DNA of 64,000 nucleotides from Nonlabens marinus S1-08 (GCF_000831385.1 NZ_AP014548.1:2471779-2535778); one strand, 5' to 3'. Shown: positions 56,256-64,000, counted from the first letter of the stretch. Notes: generated by a model from the letters alone, not told the origin. Numbers and translations are program-made.

Positions 56256-57455
56256 ATGACTGAACTGCTGAAAACAACTGACGACTATGTGTTGCACTTG
56301 TTTAAAGAAAAGCTTGATGAATCCTATGTTTACCACAACTACACTCATACAAAAAGAGTAGTTAAAAGTACTCAGGAAATCATCGACAACTCTGAAATAG
56401 ATGTTAAAGAGGAAAAGGCTTTATTACTAGCCGCCTATCTACACGACACAGGATACATTTATGGTGCTGAAGGCCACGAAGAAGCTAGCGCTAAAATTGC
56501 CGAAGAATTTCTTAAAGATCAAGGTGAGGATGAAGAGTCAATTGAATTAGTCAAACGACTTATACGTGCCACTAAATTCAATGATCAGCCAGAGGGAAAG
56601 TTGCAAGAAATCTTAAGAGATGCTGATTCTTCACATTTTGCAAAGGATTATTATTTTGAGACGAGCGAACTACTCAAGAAGGAATTACAAATGCGCGGTA
56701 AAGAATTCACCGCTAAGGAATGGCGCAAGGAAAATATCGCTGTTTTCACTGAAAAGCACCGCTATTACAGTGACTATGCTGTAAAAAATTGGAATACTTC
56801 TAAGAATGAAAATTTGATGAAGTTGTTCAAGAAGAAGAAAAAAACCAAAGCAAAGTACAATAAAGAAAAGATCAAAGTAGATCTAAAAAATCAAAGTCCA
56901 GAAAGAGCTATTCAAACGCTCTTCCGCACCACTTTGAGAAATCACATCAAATTGAGCGATATAGCGGACACTAAAGCTAACATTTTGCTATCCGTTAATG
57001 CAATTATTATATCACTTGCATTGGCTAATATCATTCCAAAATTGGATCAAGTAAGTAATAGACACTTGCTCTACCCTACTTTAGTACTTATACTTTTTTC
57101 TGTAGCCAGTATTATTTTATCCATTGCTTCCACAAGACCAAATGTTACTAGTGGCGAGTTTACTGATGAGCAAGTCGAAAAGCGTGAAGTGAATCTTTTA
57201 TTCTTTGGTAACTTTCATAAGGTTCCCTTTGAACGTTATGAAAAAGCCTTGATGAGCTTACTCAATGATAAGGAGGAAGTTTATCAAAGCCTACTAAAAG
57301 ATTTATGGCTGCTTGGGGTGGTTCTAAACAGGAAATATAGCTTGCTGCGGTGGACTTACACGATTTTCATGATCGGGATCATATCTTCAGTTATTGCATT
57401 TATCATCGCATTTACTACTTATGATTATGAGGTTGTTGCAAATGTAATTCCTTAA
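56256..57455 (+). CDS. HD phosphohydrolase fused to a PycTM (Pycsar effector-like) membrane domain
   Basis: 399 residues. Residues 1-190 are an HD domain: H27/H31 in YHNYTHTKRV, the HD pair H63-D64 in AAYLHDTGYI, and D122/D124 in RDADSSH, so the metal site is intact. A Lys-rich linker leads to residues about 215-399 with HIKLSDIADTKANILLSVNAIIISLAL, the hallmark of the PycTM/DUF5706 effector of Pycsar anti-phage systems, and two transmembrane hairpins. In Pycsar a cCMP/cUMP cyclase would activate it; no cyclase gene lies nearby. The HD part may hydrolyse a nucleotide signal. Its 3-prime end overlaps the convergent GAF gene by 41 bp. Confidence 0.85.
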   Translation: MTELLKTTDDYVLHLFKEKLDESYVYHNYTHTKRVVKSTQEIIDNSEIDVKEEKALLLAAYLHDTGYIYGAEGHEEASAKIAEEFLKDQGEDEESIELVKRLIRATKFNDQPEGKLQEILRDADSSHFAKDYYFETSELLKKELQMRGKEFTAKEWRKENIAVFTEKHRYYSDYAVKNWNTSKNENLMKLFKKKKKTKAKYNKEKIKVDLKNQSPERAIQTLFRTTLRNHIKLSDIADTKANILLSVNAIIISLALANIIPKLDQVSNRHLLYPTLVLILFSVASIILSIASTRPNVTSGEFTDEQVEKREVNLLFFGNFHKVPFERYEKALMSLLNDKEEVYQSLLKDLWLLGVVLNRKYSLLRWTYTIFMIGIISSVIAFIIAFTTYDYEVVANVIP

Positions 57456-59811
57456 TCAAGTCATCATATGTCATTCTGTTTTCAGATGCCTTAAAGCCAT
57501 AGAGGATGTTTACCCTTATGGCTTTTAAGCCTATGACTCCTTGAACATCTTCAAGCTCTAGATGCTCTACTTCCTCACCTAAGTATTTTTTGAATTGTAG
57601 GTAGTTGACGTAGCGCATATATTCCCGCTCATTTTCTTTATTTGTATAGATAATGGATATGGTCCCTTTTTGGGTAACACGTTCTTCAGTACCCTTTATA
57701 CACGCTTTATCTATGCGCTTTTTGATCACTTCGTATCTAGCGTTATAGGTCCCATCTACATCAAATCGTTTTTCATCAATTCTATAGCGGATGCTTAAGG
57801 TGCTATCAAAAACTAAAATCATGGATGCCGCATCTAGTTGAGATGGCAAGTTTTTTTGAATGGAGTAAAACTTATCCTCCATCTCAATCATAGTCTGTAA
57901 TTGCCACAGCCTTAAGTTGTAAAGGTATACTACATTAAAATCTAAGTCTTCTCTTATACTCTTACCTACATAGATGTTGTGCTCAACTCCATCGGTTTTA
58001 AAACGTTCAAAAAAATGAGTGTAAATTTCTTGTGCTTCTTTTTGTTTGTTATCAATATATCGTGATAATGCGTGATTTATAGTCTGCACTGCATTGTCAT
58101 AGTTATTTCGCTTTTTATAAATAACCCCATTAACAGGATCCAACTGTTCTTGATAAGCTACAGTACGTTTTTTTAGATCCTCAGACAAGGTTTTAATATG
58201 ATCCATGACTGGATTGATCTCTTCGGTTAGTAATTTGATAATTCCTCTTTCAGCATTTGCATCAATAGGCCCATCTTCTAATTTACTGTTGTATTCTTTG
58301 ACACGAAATGCAATCTGGTCGTAGATAGGAAGTGGTTCAAACTCTTTCGCGGAAGCGATAATGGAACAAACATTATCTAATTGACCACACAAATCTTCTT
58401 TAATAGCAGTGTTTCTAGCATCACTACTTCCTACTACATCAATTTGACCGTATAATGGATAAACATCTTCAAACCCAAGATCCTTAAAGGTTTCTTCCCT
58501 ATCATTCATGCGGGCTTTGAGAATGCGTCGCGCTTCTCTCTCAAATTTCCATTGCACGCTGGGATGAATTGAGGTACACTCCGTTTGAATGATGGCCTTA
58601 ATTCTATTTTCATCCTCTTCCGCACCTCGTATGATTGCTGATTTTATGTATTCAATGATATTTTCAATTTTGGAAGCATTAAAGCTGTTTAGGGCATAAG
58701 GTATTTCGCTACCCAACTCTAGTACGCCTAGCAGCCGCTTTTTCTTAGTCACTGGATACAGTATGGCACTCTTGAAGCCAGCCTCTCTCAAGTTTTCAGA
58801 CATGAACTTATTTCCCTGTCTTGTGTTGAAATCGTCGAGATCTGGAATAATAAGTGGCTTTTTAAGGTCTATGAGCTGTTTATATGCCTCGCTGCACAAC
58901 GCATTTTCACAATGTTTACTGTGACTTGACCCTAATAAATAACTGTTAGAGTCGGTAAAACTCATCTGCTCAAAGGTTCTATCGTAAGAATCGAATGAGG
59001 TAAAACCAGCATAGATTTTATCCATATTAAACATCTTTTTAAAAATGTCTTCTATGTTTTCTTGTTGTGCCAGCTTAGATCCAGGATTGTTGAGTAAAAC
59101 CGTTTTTAAATCAGATATCGCAGCGTCAACTGTAATGTCTGTAAAGGATATGATTCCAAAACCTTCAAATCTGTAAGACCCTAAAGGAAAACTGTCTTTC
59201 CATAGCTTTTCGTTTTCTGGATACCTGAGTAATTCATTGATTTCTTCCTCTGTTAACTCATGAGTATCTTTATGTGTAAATACATCTATGAAGTCTGCAT
59301 TATAGGTAATGCGATAGGTCCTTATATTTCCATTACTATCAGGAATTTCAGCGTGCATGACTGAACTCATATCGAGTTTTCTATCGTAACATTTATTGAG
59401 GATTAAACCGCAAGCCATAAGAAATCGATCAAATTTTGAATTCTCTAGAAAATCAAATTCAAAATCATCGCCTGCCTGCTTGAGAATATTCTGTAATCGC
59501 TTAGTGCAATTAAATAGTTTAGTAGAAAAGGGGATGGTGGCTGCCTTAATCTCGTTATGTGTAAGGGACTCTGGAAATAATTCAGCTAATACTAGATTGA
59601 TCTGCTCTGAATATTTTTTTACATTTTCATCATTTATCTCAGCGCTAGGAAAGCCGCCCTTTGCTAAAGCCTGCAACAATGCGGAGTAATAGAGCTTTTT
59701 AAAACTGTTGTCTTCGTTCTCTATGCGTTCTTTGTAAACATTGATGATTTTATCAAAGCGTAGCACTACTTCAACGCCTAAATCAGTTCCTTTTTTCCCT
59801 TTCTTTGCCAT
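57415..59811 (-). CDS. Large GAF-domain protein
   Basis: 798 residues, soluble. A GAF domain is recognisable at about 265-400 (MFNMDKIYAGFTSFDSYDRT..., CENALCSEAYKQLIDLKKPLIIPDL, AILYPVTKKKRLLGVLELGSE). The flanks are helical and family-specific (FEDVYPLYGQIDVVGSSDARNTAIKEDL; C-terminal RYVNYLQFKKYLGEEVEHLELEDVQGV). No GGDEF, EAL, kinase or cyclase motif was seen, so it is not an obvious partner cyclase for the neighbouring PycTM protein. Probably a cytosolic ligand sensor. A decayed palindrome copy lies at 58343. Confidence 0.8.
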   Translation of the reverse strand: MAKKGKKGTDLGVEVVLRFDKIINVYKERIENEDNSFKKLYYSALLQALAKGGFPSAEINDENVKKYSEQINLVLAELFPESLTHNEIKAATIPFSTKLFNCTKRLQNILKQAGDDFEFDFLENSKFDRFLMACGLILNKCYDRKLDMSSVMHAEIPDSNGNIRTYRITYNADFIDVFTHKDTHELTEEEINELLRYPENEKLWKDSFPLGSYRFEGFGIISFTDITVDAAISDLKTVLLNNPGSKLAQQENIEDIFKKMFNMDKIYAGFTSFDSYDRTFEQMSFTDSNSYLLGSSHSKHCENALCSEAYKQLIDLKKPLIIPDLDDFNTRQGNKFMSENLREAGFKSAILYPVTKKKRLLGVLELGSEIPYALNSFNASKIENIIEYIKSAIIRGAEEDENRIKAIIQTECTSIHPSVQWKFEREARRILKARMNDREETFKDLGFEDVYPLYGQIDVVGSSDARNTAIKEDLCGQLDNVCSIIASAKEFEPLPIYDQIAFRVKEYNSKLEDGPIDANAERGIIKLLTEEINPVMDHIKTLSEDLKKRTVAYQEQLDPVNGVIYKKRNNYDNAVQTINHALSRYIDNKQKEAQEIYTHFFERFKTDGVEHNIYVGKSIREDLDFNVVYLYNLRLWQLQTMIEMEDKFYSIQKNLPSQLDAASMILVFDSTLSIRYRIDEKRFDVDGTYNARYEVIKKRIDKACIKGTEERVTQKGTISIIYTNKENEREYMRYVNYLQFKKYLGEEVEHLELEDVQGVIGLKAIRVNILYGFKASENRMTYDDLIKELHLQQPHNHK
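58343..58356. repeat. Decayed palindrome copy in the GAF gene
   Basis: TCTTTCGCGGAAGC: two mismatches to the 14-bp core; encodes ASAKE on the minus strand, close to the FAKA reading of intact copies. Confidence 0.5.
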
Positions 59812-59887
59812 AATTTAAATATACCAATTCTACTGTTGATAGGAGGAAGCAGAGTTTGTTTTTAATTTATTTAATCGGTTAATCTGC

Positions 59888-59895
59888 TATTTTTG
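59888..59895 (+). promoter_or_regulatory. Candidate -7 box (TATTTTTG) for the TlpA-like gene
   Basis: Perfect TAnnTTTG, 16 bp before the ATG; no good -33 box at normal spacing. Confidence 0.4.
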
Positions 59896-59911
59896 TTGCA
59901 AATTTTAATTT

Positions 59912-61042
59912 ATGAGAAGTTCTTTAAGTCCCATTTATATCCTATTCATTTATATTTTAGTAAGTTCCTGTATTTCTAAAGAGGAGTCTGTGCCATCTAT
60001 CGCAGGTGAAACAGTCGGTATGTATAATGGCATGAGAGTTTACCTAAAAGAAGGAACGGCTGACGGTTCTCAGGTGTATATAGATACTGCTATTATAATC
60101 GACAACAAGTTCGATTTTGGGCTTTTAGACAAACGGGAAACAAGTGCTCCCCTATTCTTAGAAATGGACACTGCTCCAGGAATGTTAAGCTTCGCCTCAG
60201 AAAATCAAGGCATTTATATTAAAACTTTGAAGGATAGTTTGATGTACAGTACTATTGACGGTGGTATTGAGAATCAAGTCTTCTCCCGGTACAGAAACAT
60301 GAGAATAGAACATGGGAATAAGGTAAGAGAGTATCAACAAGAACGAAACACTGCTTTTGAGAAAGGTGAAACGAAACGAGTTGAAGCCATAAATGAAGAC
60401 TGGAAAGAAAAGGAAGAAGAATTTAGAAATGAATTGAAAGAATTGATGCTTGAAAACCCAAATAGGCTAGTTGCACCTACTATTTTGGACTTTCTATTAA
60501 CTCGTAATTACGTAAGCAGTGAACAAGCCAGAGTGCTCTACAATAAATTAGGTGACCAAATCAAGCAAACCGACCTAAGCGCAATCATAGACAAGCGTTT
60601 GAAAAAGTTTGAGGTAACGGCCATAGGCAGTAAAGCTCCTTATTTTGAAGGCAAGAGTCCAGATGGAAGTATTATCAAATTACCAGAGGTATTAGGTGAA
60701 GTAACCTTGATTGATTTTTGGGCTTCCTGGTGCGGGCCATGTCGTGTGGAAAATCCGAATATTGTTGAAGCATACAACAAGTATCATTACAAAGGATTCA
60801 ATATCATTAGCGTATCTCTAGATCAACCCGATGCAAAAGAAGCCTGGGTCGCTGCTATAGAAAAAGATCAAATGAATTGGAATCATATTTCTAGGCTAGC
60901 CTACTGGAGCGATCCCATAGCGGCTCAATATAATGTCACTGCCATTCCAGCGAGTTTCTTGCTTGATAAAAATGGAGTAATTATCGCCAAAGACCTAAGA
61001 GGTAACCAACTTTCTGAAAAGTTGAAATCCCTATTAAATTAG
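59912..61042 (+). CDS. TlpA-family thiol-disulfide oxidoreductase, lipoprotein
   Basis: 376 residues. Lipoprotein signal with Cys20 (LVSSCISKE) and an N-terminal DUF4369-like beta domain (about 30-120). A charged helical spacer leads to a C-terminal thioredoxin fold with the CxxC site WASWCGPCR (C274, C277) and a cis-Pro in NVTAIPASFLLD. It should reduce or exchange disulfides in the periplasm, as in cytochrome c maturation or oxidative-stress defence. Convergent with the rhomboid gene; the two stop codons overlap by 4 bp. Confidence 0.92.
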   Translation: MRSSLSPIYILFIYILVSSCISKEESVPSIAGETVGMYNGMRVYLKEGTADGSQVYIDTAIIIDNKFDFGLLDKRETSAPLFLEMDTAPGMLSFASENQGIYIKTLKDSLMYSTIDGGIENQVFSRYRNMRIEHGNKVREYQQERNTAFEKGETKRVEAINEDWKEKEEEFRNELKELMLENPNRLVAPTILDFLLTRNYVSSEQARVLYNKLGDQIKQTDLSAIIDKRLKKFEVTAIGSKAPYFEGKSPDGSIIKLPEVLGEVTLIDFWASWCGPCRVENPNIVEAYNKYHYKGFNIISVSLDQPDAKEAWVAAIEKDQMNWNHISRLAYWSDPIAAQYNVTAIPASFLLDKNGVIIAKDLRGNQLSEKLKSLLN

Positions 61043-61677
61043 ATTTTACCTAGTTTCATTAACACAAATAAAATAATAATAGGAATCAGAAGAGCGACCA
61101 CTATAAGCGTCTGTTCAAAAATCAGATTGAAATCATAGATGAGCGTGACAAGGTATCCCGCCATGGCCCCACCAAAATGAGCGTCGTGGCCTATATTTCC
61201 TACCTTATTTTTAATTCCATAAATGGAGTAAATTAAATAACCGATACCAAAAATATATCCCGGAATGATTCCATAAATCATCATTTCTGGCAAAAGCAAT
61301 ATCCCACTATAAATGATTCCCGCAACAGCACCACTAGCTCCTATGGCGCTATAATGGTATTCCTCCTTATGAAACATATAACTTAAGAAATTGCCCCCCA
61401 GAAGACTCACGATGTAAATCACGAGAAATGAAATCGTTCCTAAAAAACTCACCACGATACCCGCAAAAAAATACAAGGTTAGCATGTTAAATAGAAGGTG
61501 TTGGATATCTAGATGCAGAAAACCGCTCGTTATAAAACGATAGCTTTCTCCTCGTTGAATACCCATTATATTGAACTTATATTGATCAAAAAAATCGTAA
61601 TCTTTAAAGCCTCTAAAGCTTATAAGACAGGTGATTGCAATAATTACAATGGTCACTATATCTATGTCGTAGAACAT
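61039..61677 (-). CDS. Rhomboid-family intramembrane serine protease
   Basis: 212 residues from ATG 61677 with six or seven transmembrane helices. Catalytic serine S115 in AIGASGAVAG and catalytic histidine H167 in GHDAHFGGAMAG are both present, as is the HLLFNMLTLYFFG-like helix 2 motif (HxxxN). The enzyme cleaves transmembrane segments in the inner membrane; targets unknown. The longer frame starting at 61731 is less likely because it would overlap the start of the divergent acyltransferase gene. Confidence 0.93.
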   Translation of the reverse strand: MFYDIDIVTIVIIAITCLISFRGFKDYDFFDQYKFNIMGIQRGESYRFITSGFLHLDIQHLLFNMLTLYFFAGIVVSFLGTISFLVIYIVSLLGGNFLSYMFHKEEYHYSAIGASGAVAGIIYSGILLLPEMMIYGIIPGYIFGIGYLIYSIYGIKNKVGNIGHDAHFGGAMAGYLVTLIYDFNLIFEQTLIVVALLIPIIILFVLMKLGKI

Positions 61678-61725
61678 ATAAAAAATCTTAAGAGCCAAGA
61701 TAGTATATTTGTGAAAATTCAAACG

Positions 61726-62643
61726 ATGCAAGCCGTCGCATTTTACCTCGCTTATCCCATTATTTGGTTAATTGCGAGACTTCCCTTTCCTGCTATCTAT
61801 TTTATCAGTGACGGTGTTTATATACTGGTTTATCATGTGCTGCGGTATCGCCGGGAGGTCATTTTTAAAAATATAAAGACGGCATTTCCAGAACTCTCTG
61901 AAAAAGAAGTGATTCAACTTTCTAAACAAAGCACACGACACTTCTGCGATATATTTGTGGAGATGGTCAAGTCCACAGGAATCTCTTCTCAGGAACTACA
62001 TGATCGGTTTGTTTGTGACAATTTAGAGGAGATCAACGCTTTCGCGAAAGCGGAACAACCTATAGTTATTTTAATAGGCCACCAGGCAAGTTACGAGTGG
62101 ACCATGTCATTGGACGATTTTATAGGTTTTACCACCTACGCAGTGTATAAGCCTATCAAAAATGCCTATTTCGATAACTATATACGTAAAGTTCGTTCAA
62201 AATTTGGTTCTATTTTGATCCCCATGAAAAAGGCGTATCACATCATGCAAGAGCGACAAAAGTCAAAATCTGACGTAGGGTTATATGCCCTTGTAGCAGA
62301 TCAGTCTCCTAAGGCAGCTTCTGCCCAATTTTTCACCACCTTCTTTGACCAAATCACACCTGTTTTTATGGGCGGCGAACGCATTTCTAAAGAATATGGT
62401 ATGCCTGTCTTTTTTCTACAAGTAGAAAAGGTCAAACGTGGTTATTACAAAGCGCATTTTGAAAAGGTAACAGATGACGCCAGTCAGGAACCTAAATGGA
62501 TGGTAACCGACACCTTTTTTCAACTGCTAGAAAAGCAAATACGCAAACAACCTCAATATTACTTGTGGACGCACAAACGCTGGAAAGTCAAGCCAGAAGA
62601 TGCTAGGCGTGCTGTTGAGCTATCGCCTCGAGTTCCCCAATAA
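61726..62643 (+). CDS. Lysophospholipid / lipid A acyltransferase, LpxL/HtrB-like
   Basis: 305 residues from ATG 61726 (GTG at 61711 is an in-frame alternative). N-terminal membrane anchor (AYPIIWLIARLPFPAIYF), then the late acyltransferase domain with the catalytic H-x4-E, H119 to E124 in GHQASYEW, and the conserved ALVADQSPK. It probably adds a secondary acyl chain to lipid A or an aminolipid at the inner face of the inner membrane. The palindrome copy at 62035 encodes INAFAKAEQP, just before the catalytic strand. Overlaps the convergent glmM by 41 bp. Confidence 0.9.
   Translation: MQAVAFYLAYPIIWLIARLPFPAIYFISDGVYILVYHVLRYRREVIFKNIKTAFPELSEKEVIQLSKQSTRHFCDIFVEMVKSTGISSQELHDRFVCDNLEEINAFAKAEQPIVILIGHQASYEWTMSLDDFIGFTTYAVYKPIKNAYFDNYIRKVRSKFGSILIPMKKAYHIMQERQKSKSDVGLYALVADQSPKAASAQFFTTFFDQITPVFMGGERISKEYGMPVFFLQVEKVKRGYYKAHFEKVTDDASQEPKWMVTDTFFQLLEKQIRKQPQYYLWTHKRWKVKPEDARRAVELSPRVPQ
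62035..62054. repeat. Dispersed palindrome copy 16, inside the acyltransferase gene
   Basis: Perfect core at 62038-62051; encodes AFAKA. Confidence 0.93.
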
Positions 62644-63997
62644 ATCGATCTGCTAATCGATCTGCAGATTCTTGACTACCGGATTCAGTATAAATACGTA
62701 TGATAGGTTCTGTATTTGATTTACGCAGGTGTACCCATTCATTTTCAAAGTCTATTTTAACGCCATCTATTGTGGTTAAATCTTCTGAAGCGTACTTCTC
62801 TTCTACATCCTTCAATATCGCATCCACTGGCATCCCTGGAGTTAATTGTACTTTTTTCTTGCCCATAAAATAGGTGGGGTAGCTATCACGCAAGTCACTT
62901 ACTTTCATCTGTTTCTCAGTAAGCAATGACAAGAACAGCGCAACGCCCACAAGTGCATCTCTACCATAATGGCTATCAGGATAAATGATACCGCCATTTC
63001 CCTCACCACCTATCACTGCGTTTACCTCTTTCATTTTTGTAACTACATTCACCTCACCTACTGCAGCTGCATGATAAGTTCCTCCATGTTTCAAAGTCAC
63101 ATCACGCAAAGCTCTGGAAGATGACAAATTGCTCACCGTATCTCCTTTGTTTTTGCTTAGCACGTAATCTGCACAAGCTACTAATGTGTACTCTTCTCCG
63201 AACATTTCACCCTTATCTGTAATAAAAGCTAGCCTATCAACATCTGGATCTACTGTGATTCCAAAATCTGCGTTATGTTCCACCACTGCGGCACATAAAT
63301 CCCCTAAATGTTCTTTTAAAGGTTCTGGGTTGTGAGGAAAATGTCCCGTCGGGTCGCAATACAATTCAATAACCTCAACTCCCAGCGCTGCACACAAGGC
63401 TGGAATTGCTATACCACCTGTAGAATTCACTCCATCTACTACTACCTTAAAGTTCCCTGCTTTTATGGCATCTACTTGAACAAGTGGTAGATGAAGCACC
63501 TCAACAATATGACGATCGATATAATCGGTCATCGCACTTACTTGACCTAGATCATCAACTTCCGCGTAAGCGAAATCCTCTGCCGCTGCTGTATCTAGAA
63601 TTTTTTGACCTTCTACTCCATCAAGAAATTCTCCTTTATTGTTTAACAACTTTAATGCATTCCATTCTTTAGGGTTATGACTTGCAGTCAAGATAATACC
63701 ACCGTCTGCTTTCTCTAGTGGCACAGCAATCTCCACTGTAGGCGTAGTGCTAAGCCCTAAATCAATAATATCACATCCAACTCCTACTAGCGTATTTTGA
63801 ACTAAAGACTGAATCATAGAGCCACTGATACGGGCATCACGACCTATAACTACTAGCGGTCGCTCCTTGCCGGAAGCCACTTTGATCCATTTACCATACG
63901 CGCTTGCAAATTTTACGGCATCTAGAGGTGTCAAATTATCACCCGGCTGCCCTCCTATGGTCCCGCGTATTCCTGAAATAGATTTTATAAGTGTCAT
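62603..63997 (-). CDS. glmM: Phosphoglucosamine mutase (phosphohexomutase family)
   Basis: 464 residues, complete. Converts glucosamine-6-phosphate to glucosamine-1-phosphate on the way to UDP-GlcNAc, peptidoglycan and lipid A. Phosphoserine S106 in ILTASHNPKEWN, the metal loop DPDVDR (D250, D252, D254), sugar-recognition GEGNGGII and the phosphate-binding RKSNTEPIIRIY are all present. The GISGIRGTIGG N-terminus and size fit the Bacteroidota form, which databases name GlmM or phosphomannomutase; substrate preference cannot be settled here. Its 3-prime end overlaps the acyltransferase gene by 41 bp. Confidence 0.9.
   Translation of the reverse strand: MTLIKSISGIRGTIGGQPGDNLTPLDAVKFASAYGKWIKVASGKERPLVVIGRDARISGSMIQSLVQNTLVGVGCDIIDLGLSTTPTVEIAVPLEKADGGIILTASHNPKEWNALKLLNNKGEFLDGVEGQKILDTAAAEDFAYAEVDDLGQVSAMTDYIDRHIVEVLHLPLVQVDAIKAGNFKVVVDGVNSTGGIAIPALCAALGVEVIELYCDPTGHFPHNPEPLKEHLGDLCAAVVEHNADFGITVDPDVDRLAFITDKGEMFGEEYTLVACADYVLSKNKGDTVSNLSSSRALRDVTLKHGGTYHAAAVGEVNVVTKMKEVNAVIGGEGNGGIIYPDSHYGRDALVGVALFLSLLTEKQMKVSDLRDSYPTYFMGKKKVQLTPGMPVDAILKDVEEKYASEDLTTIDGVKIDFENEWVHLRKSNTEPIIRIYTESGSQESADRLADRFIGELEAIAQQHA
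63558..63571. repeat. Possible decayed palindrome in glmM
   Basis: ACTTCCGCGTAAGC: three mismatches to the core; encodes FAYAEV where intact copies encode FAFAKA. Could be chance. Confidence 0.35.
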
Positions 63998-64000
63998 GAG

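Noticed and set aside
2103..62054. The dispersed palindrome as a set of transcription terminators
   Set aside because: No T-tract follows it, seven copies are inside genes, and copies at 5220 and 11567 are followed by independent terminators.
2103..62054. The palindrome as the parS partition site of ParB
   Set aside because: parS resembles TGTTTCACGTGAAACA and clusters near the origin; this motif is unrelated in sequence and evenly spread.
1..64000. tRNA, rRNA, insertion sequences, prophage and CRISPR-Cas
   Set aside because: None was recognised on either strand; absence of tRNA genes should be confirmed with a dedicated scan.

Overview
The window looks like a chromosomal segment of a marine-type Flavobacteriaceae member (phylum Bacteroidota). 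The reasons are a low-GC coding style, two very large secreted proteins with type IX secretion (T9SS) sorting tails, flavobacterial hypothetical families (DUF5683, WbqC, DUF6122, head-GIN adhesin, YtxJ), the gene order parA-parB-DUF5683-dapB-lepB-WbqC, and promoter boxes of the Bacteroidota TTTG / TAnnTTTG type instead of -35/-10 boxes. Genus-level assignment (something near Nonlabens or Dokdonia) would be a guess. No rRNA, tRNA, CRISPR array, prophage or insertion sequence was recognised.

Layout. 1-9 kb: lon (cut by the window edge), an ECF sigma / membrane partner / DUF4097-like / head-GIN envelope operon, a CDP-alcohol phosphatidyltransferase, an UMF1-type MFS transporter and a ytxJ-M48 protease pair. 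9-19 kb: clpB, a 1706-residue beta-helix T9SS protein built from near-identical internal repeats, and a long-chain acyl-CoA ligase. 19-30 kb: a DnaQ-like exonuclease fused to a GIY-YIG domain, an RsmI-like methyltransferase, a metallophosphoesterase/Omp85 fusion (paralogue A), an M16 peptidase and sdaA. 30-38 kb: dnaK, DUF6122, a LuxR-type regulator, a DbpA-like helicase, a membrane protein, a broken csbD and a dodecin. 38-51 kb: a 1552-residue LamG T9SS protein, a glycosyltransferase, and the parA...DUF1853 housekeeping run. 51-64 kb: a micro-ORF plus dps, a lipoprotein, a small membrane protein, paralogue B of the phosphoesterase/Omp85 fusion, an HD-PycTM protein tail-to-tail with a GAF protein, a TlpA-like lipoprotein, a rhomboid protease, an LpxL-type acyltransferase and glmM.

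The strongest unexplained signal is a perfect palindrome, TTCGCTTTCGCGAAAGCGAA (14-bp core GCTTTCGCGAAAGC). It occurs 16 times (15 perfect cores), in intergenic DNA and inside conserved genes, about once every 4 kb with unusually even spacing. It has no stop codon in any frame and is read as FAFAKA or SLSRKR inside proteins. Each of the two phosphoesterase/Omp85 paralogues carries one copy, at different places, and the other paralogue aligns at about the same length there. This looks like a genome-wide iterated motif (compare HIP1 of cyanobacteria or DNA-uptake sequences), not an ordinary mobile insertion.

Other points for follow-up are the two phosphoesterase / kinase-like / Omp85 fusions (one with a degraded phosphoesterase site), an orphan Pycsar-effector-like HD protein without a cyclase, a csbD gene broken by an exact 10-bp tandem duplication, and candidate operators upstream of dnaK and the exonuclease gene.
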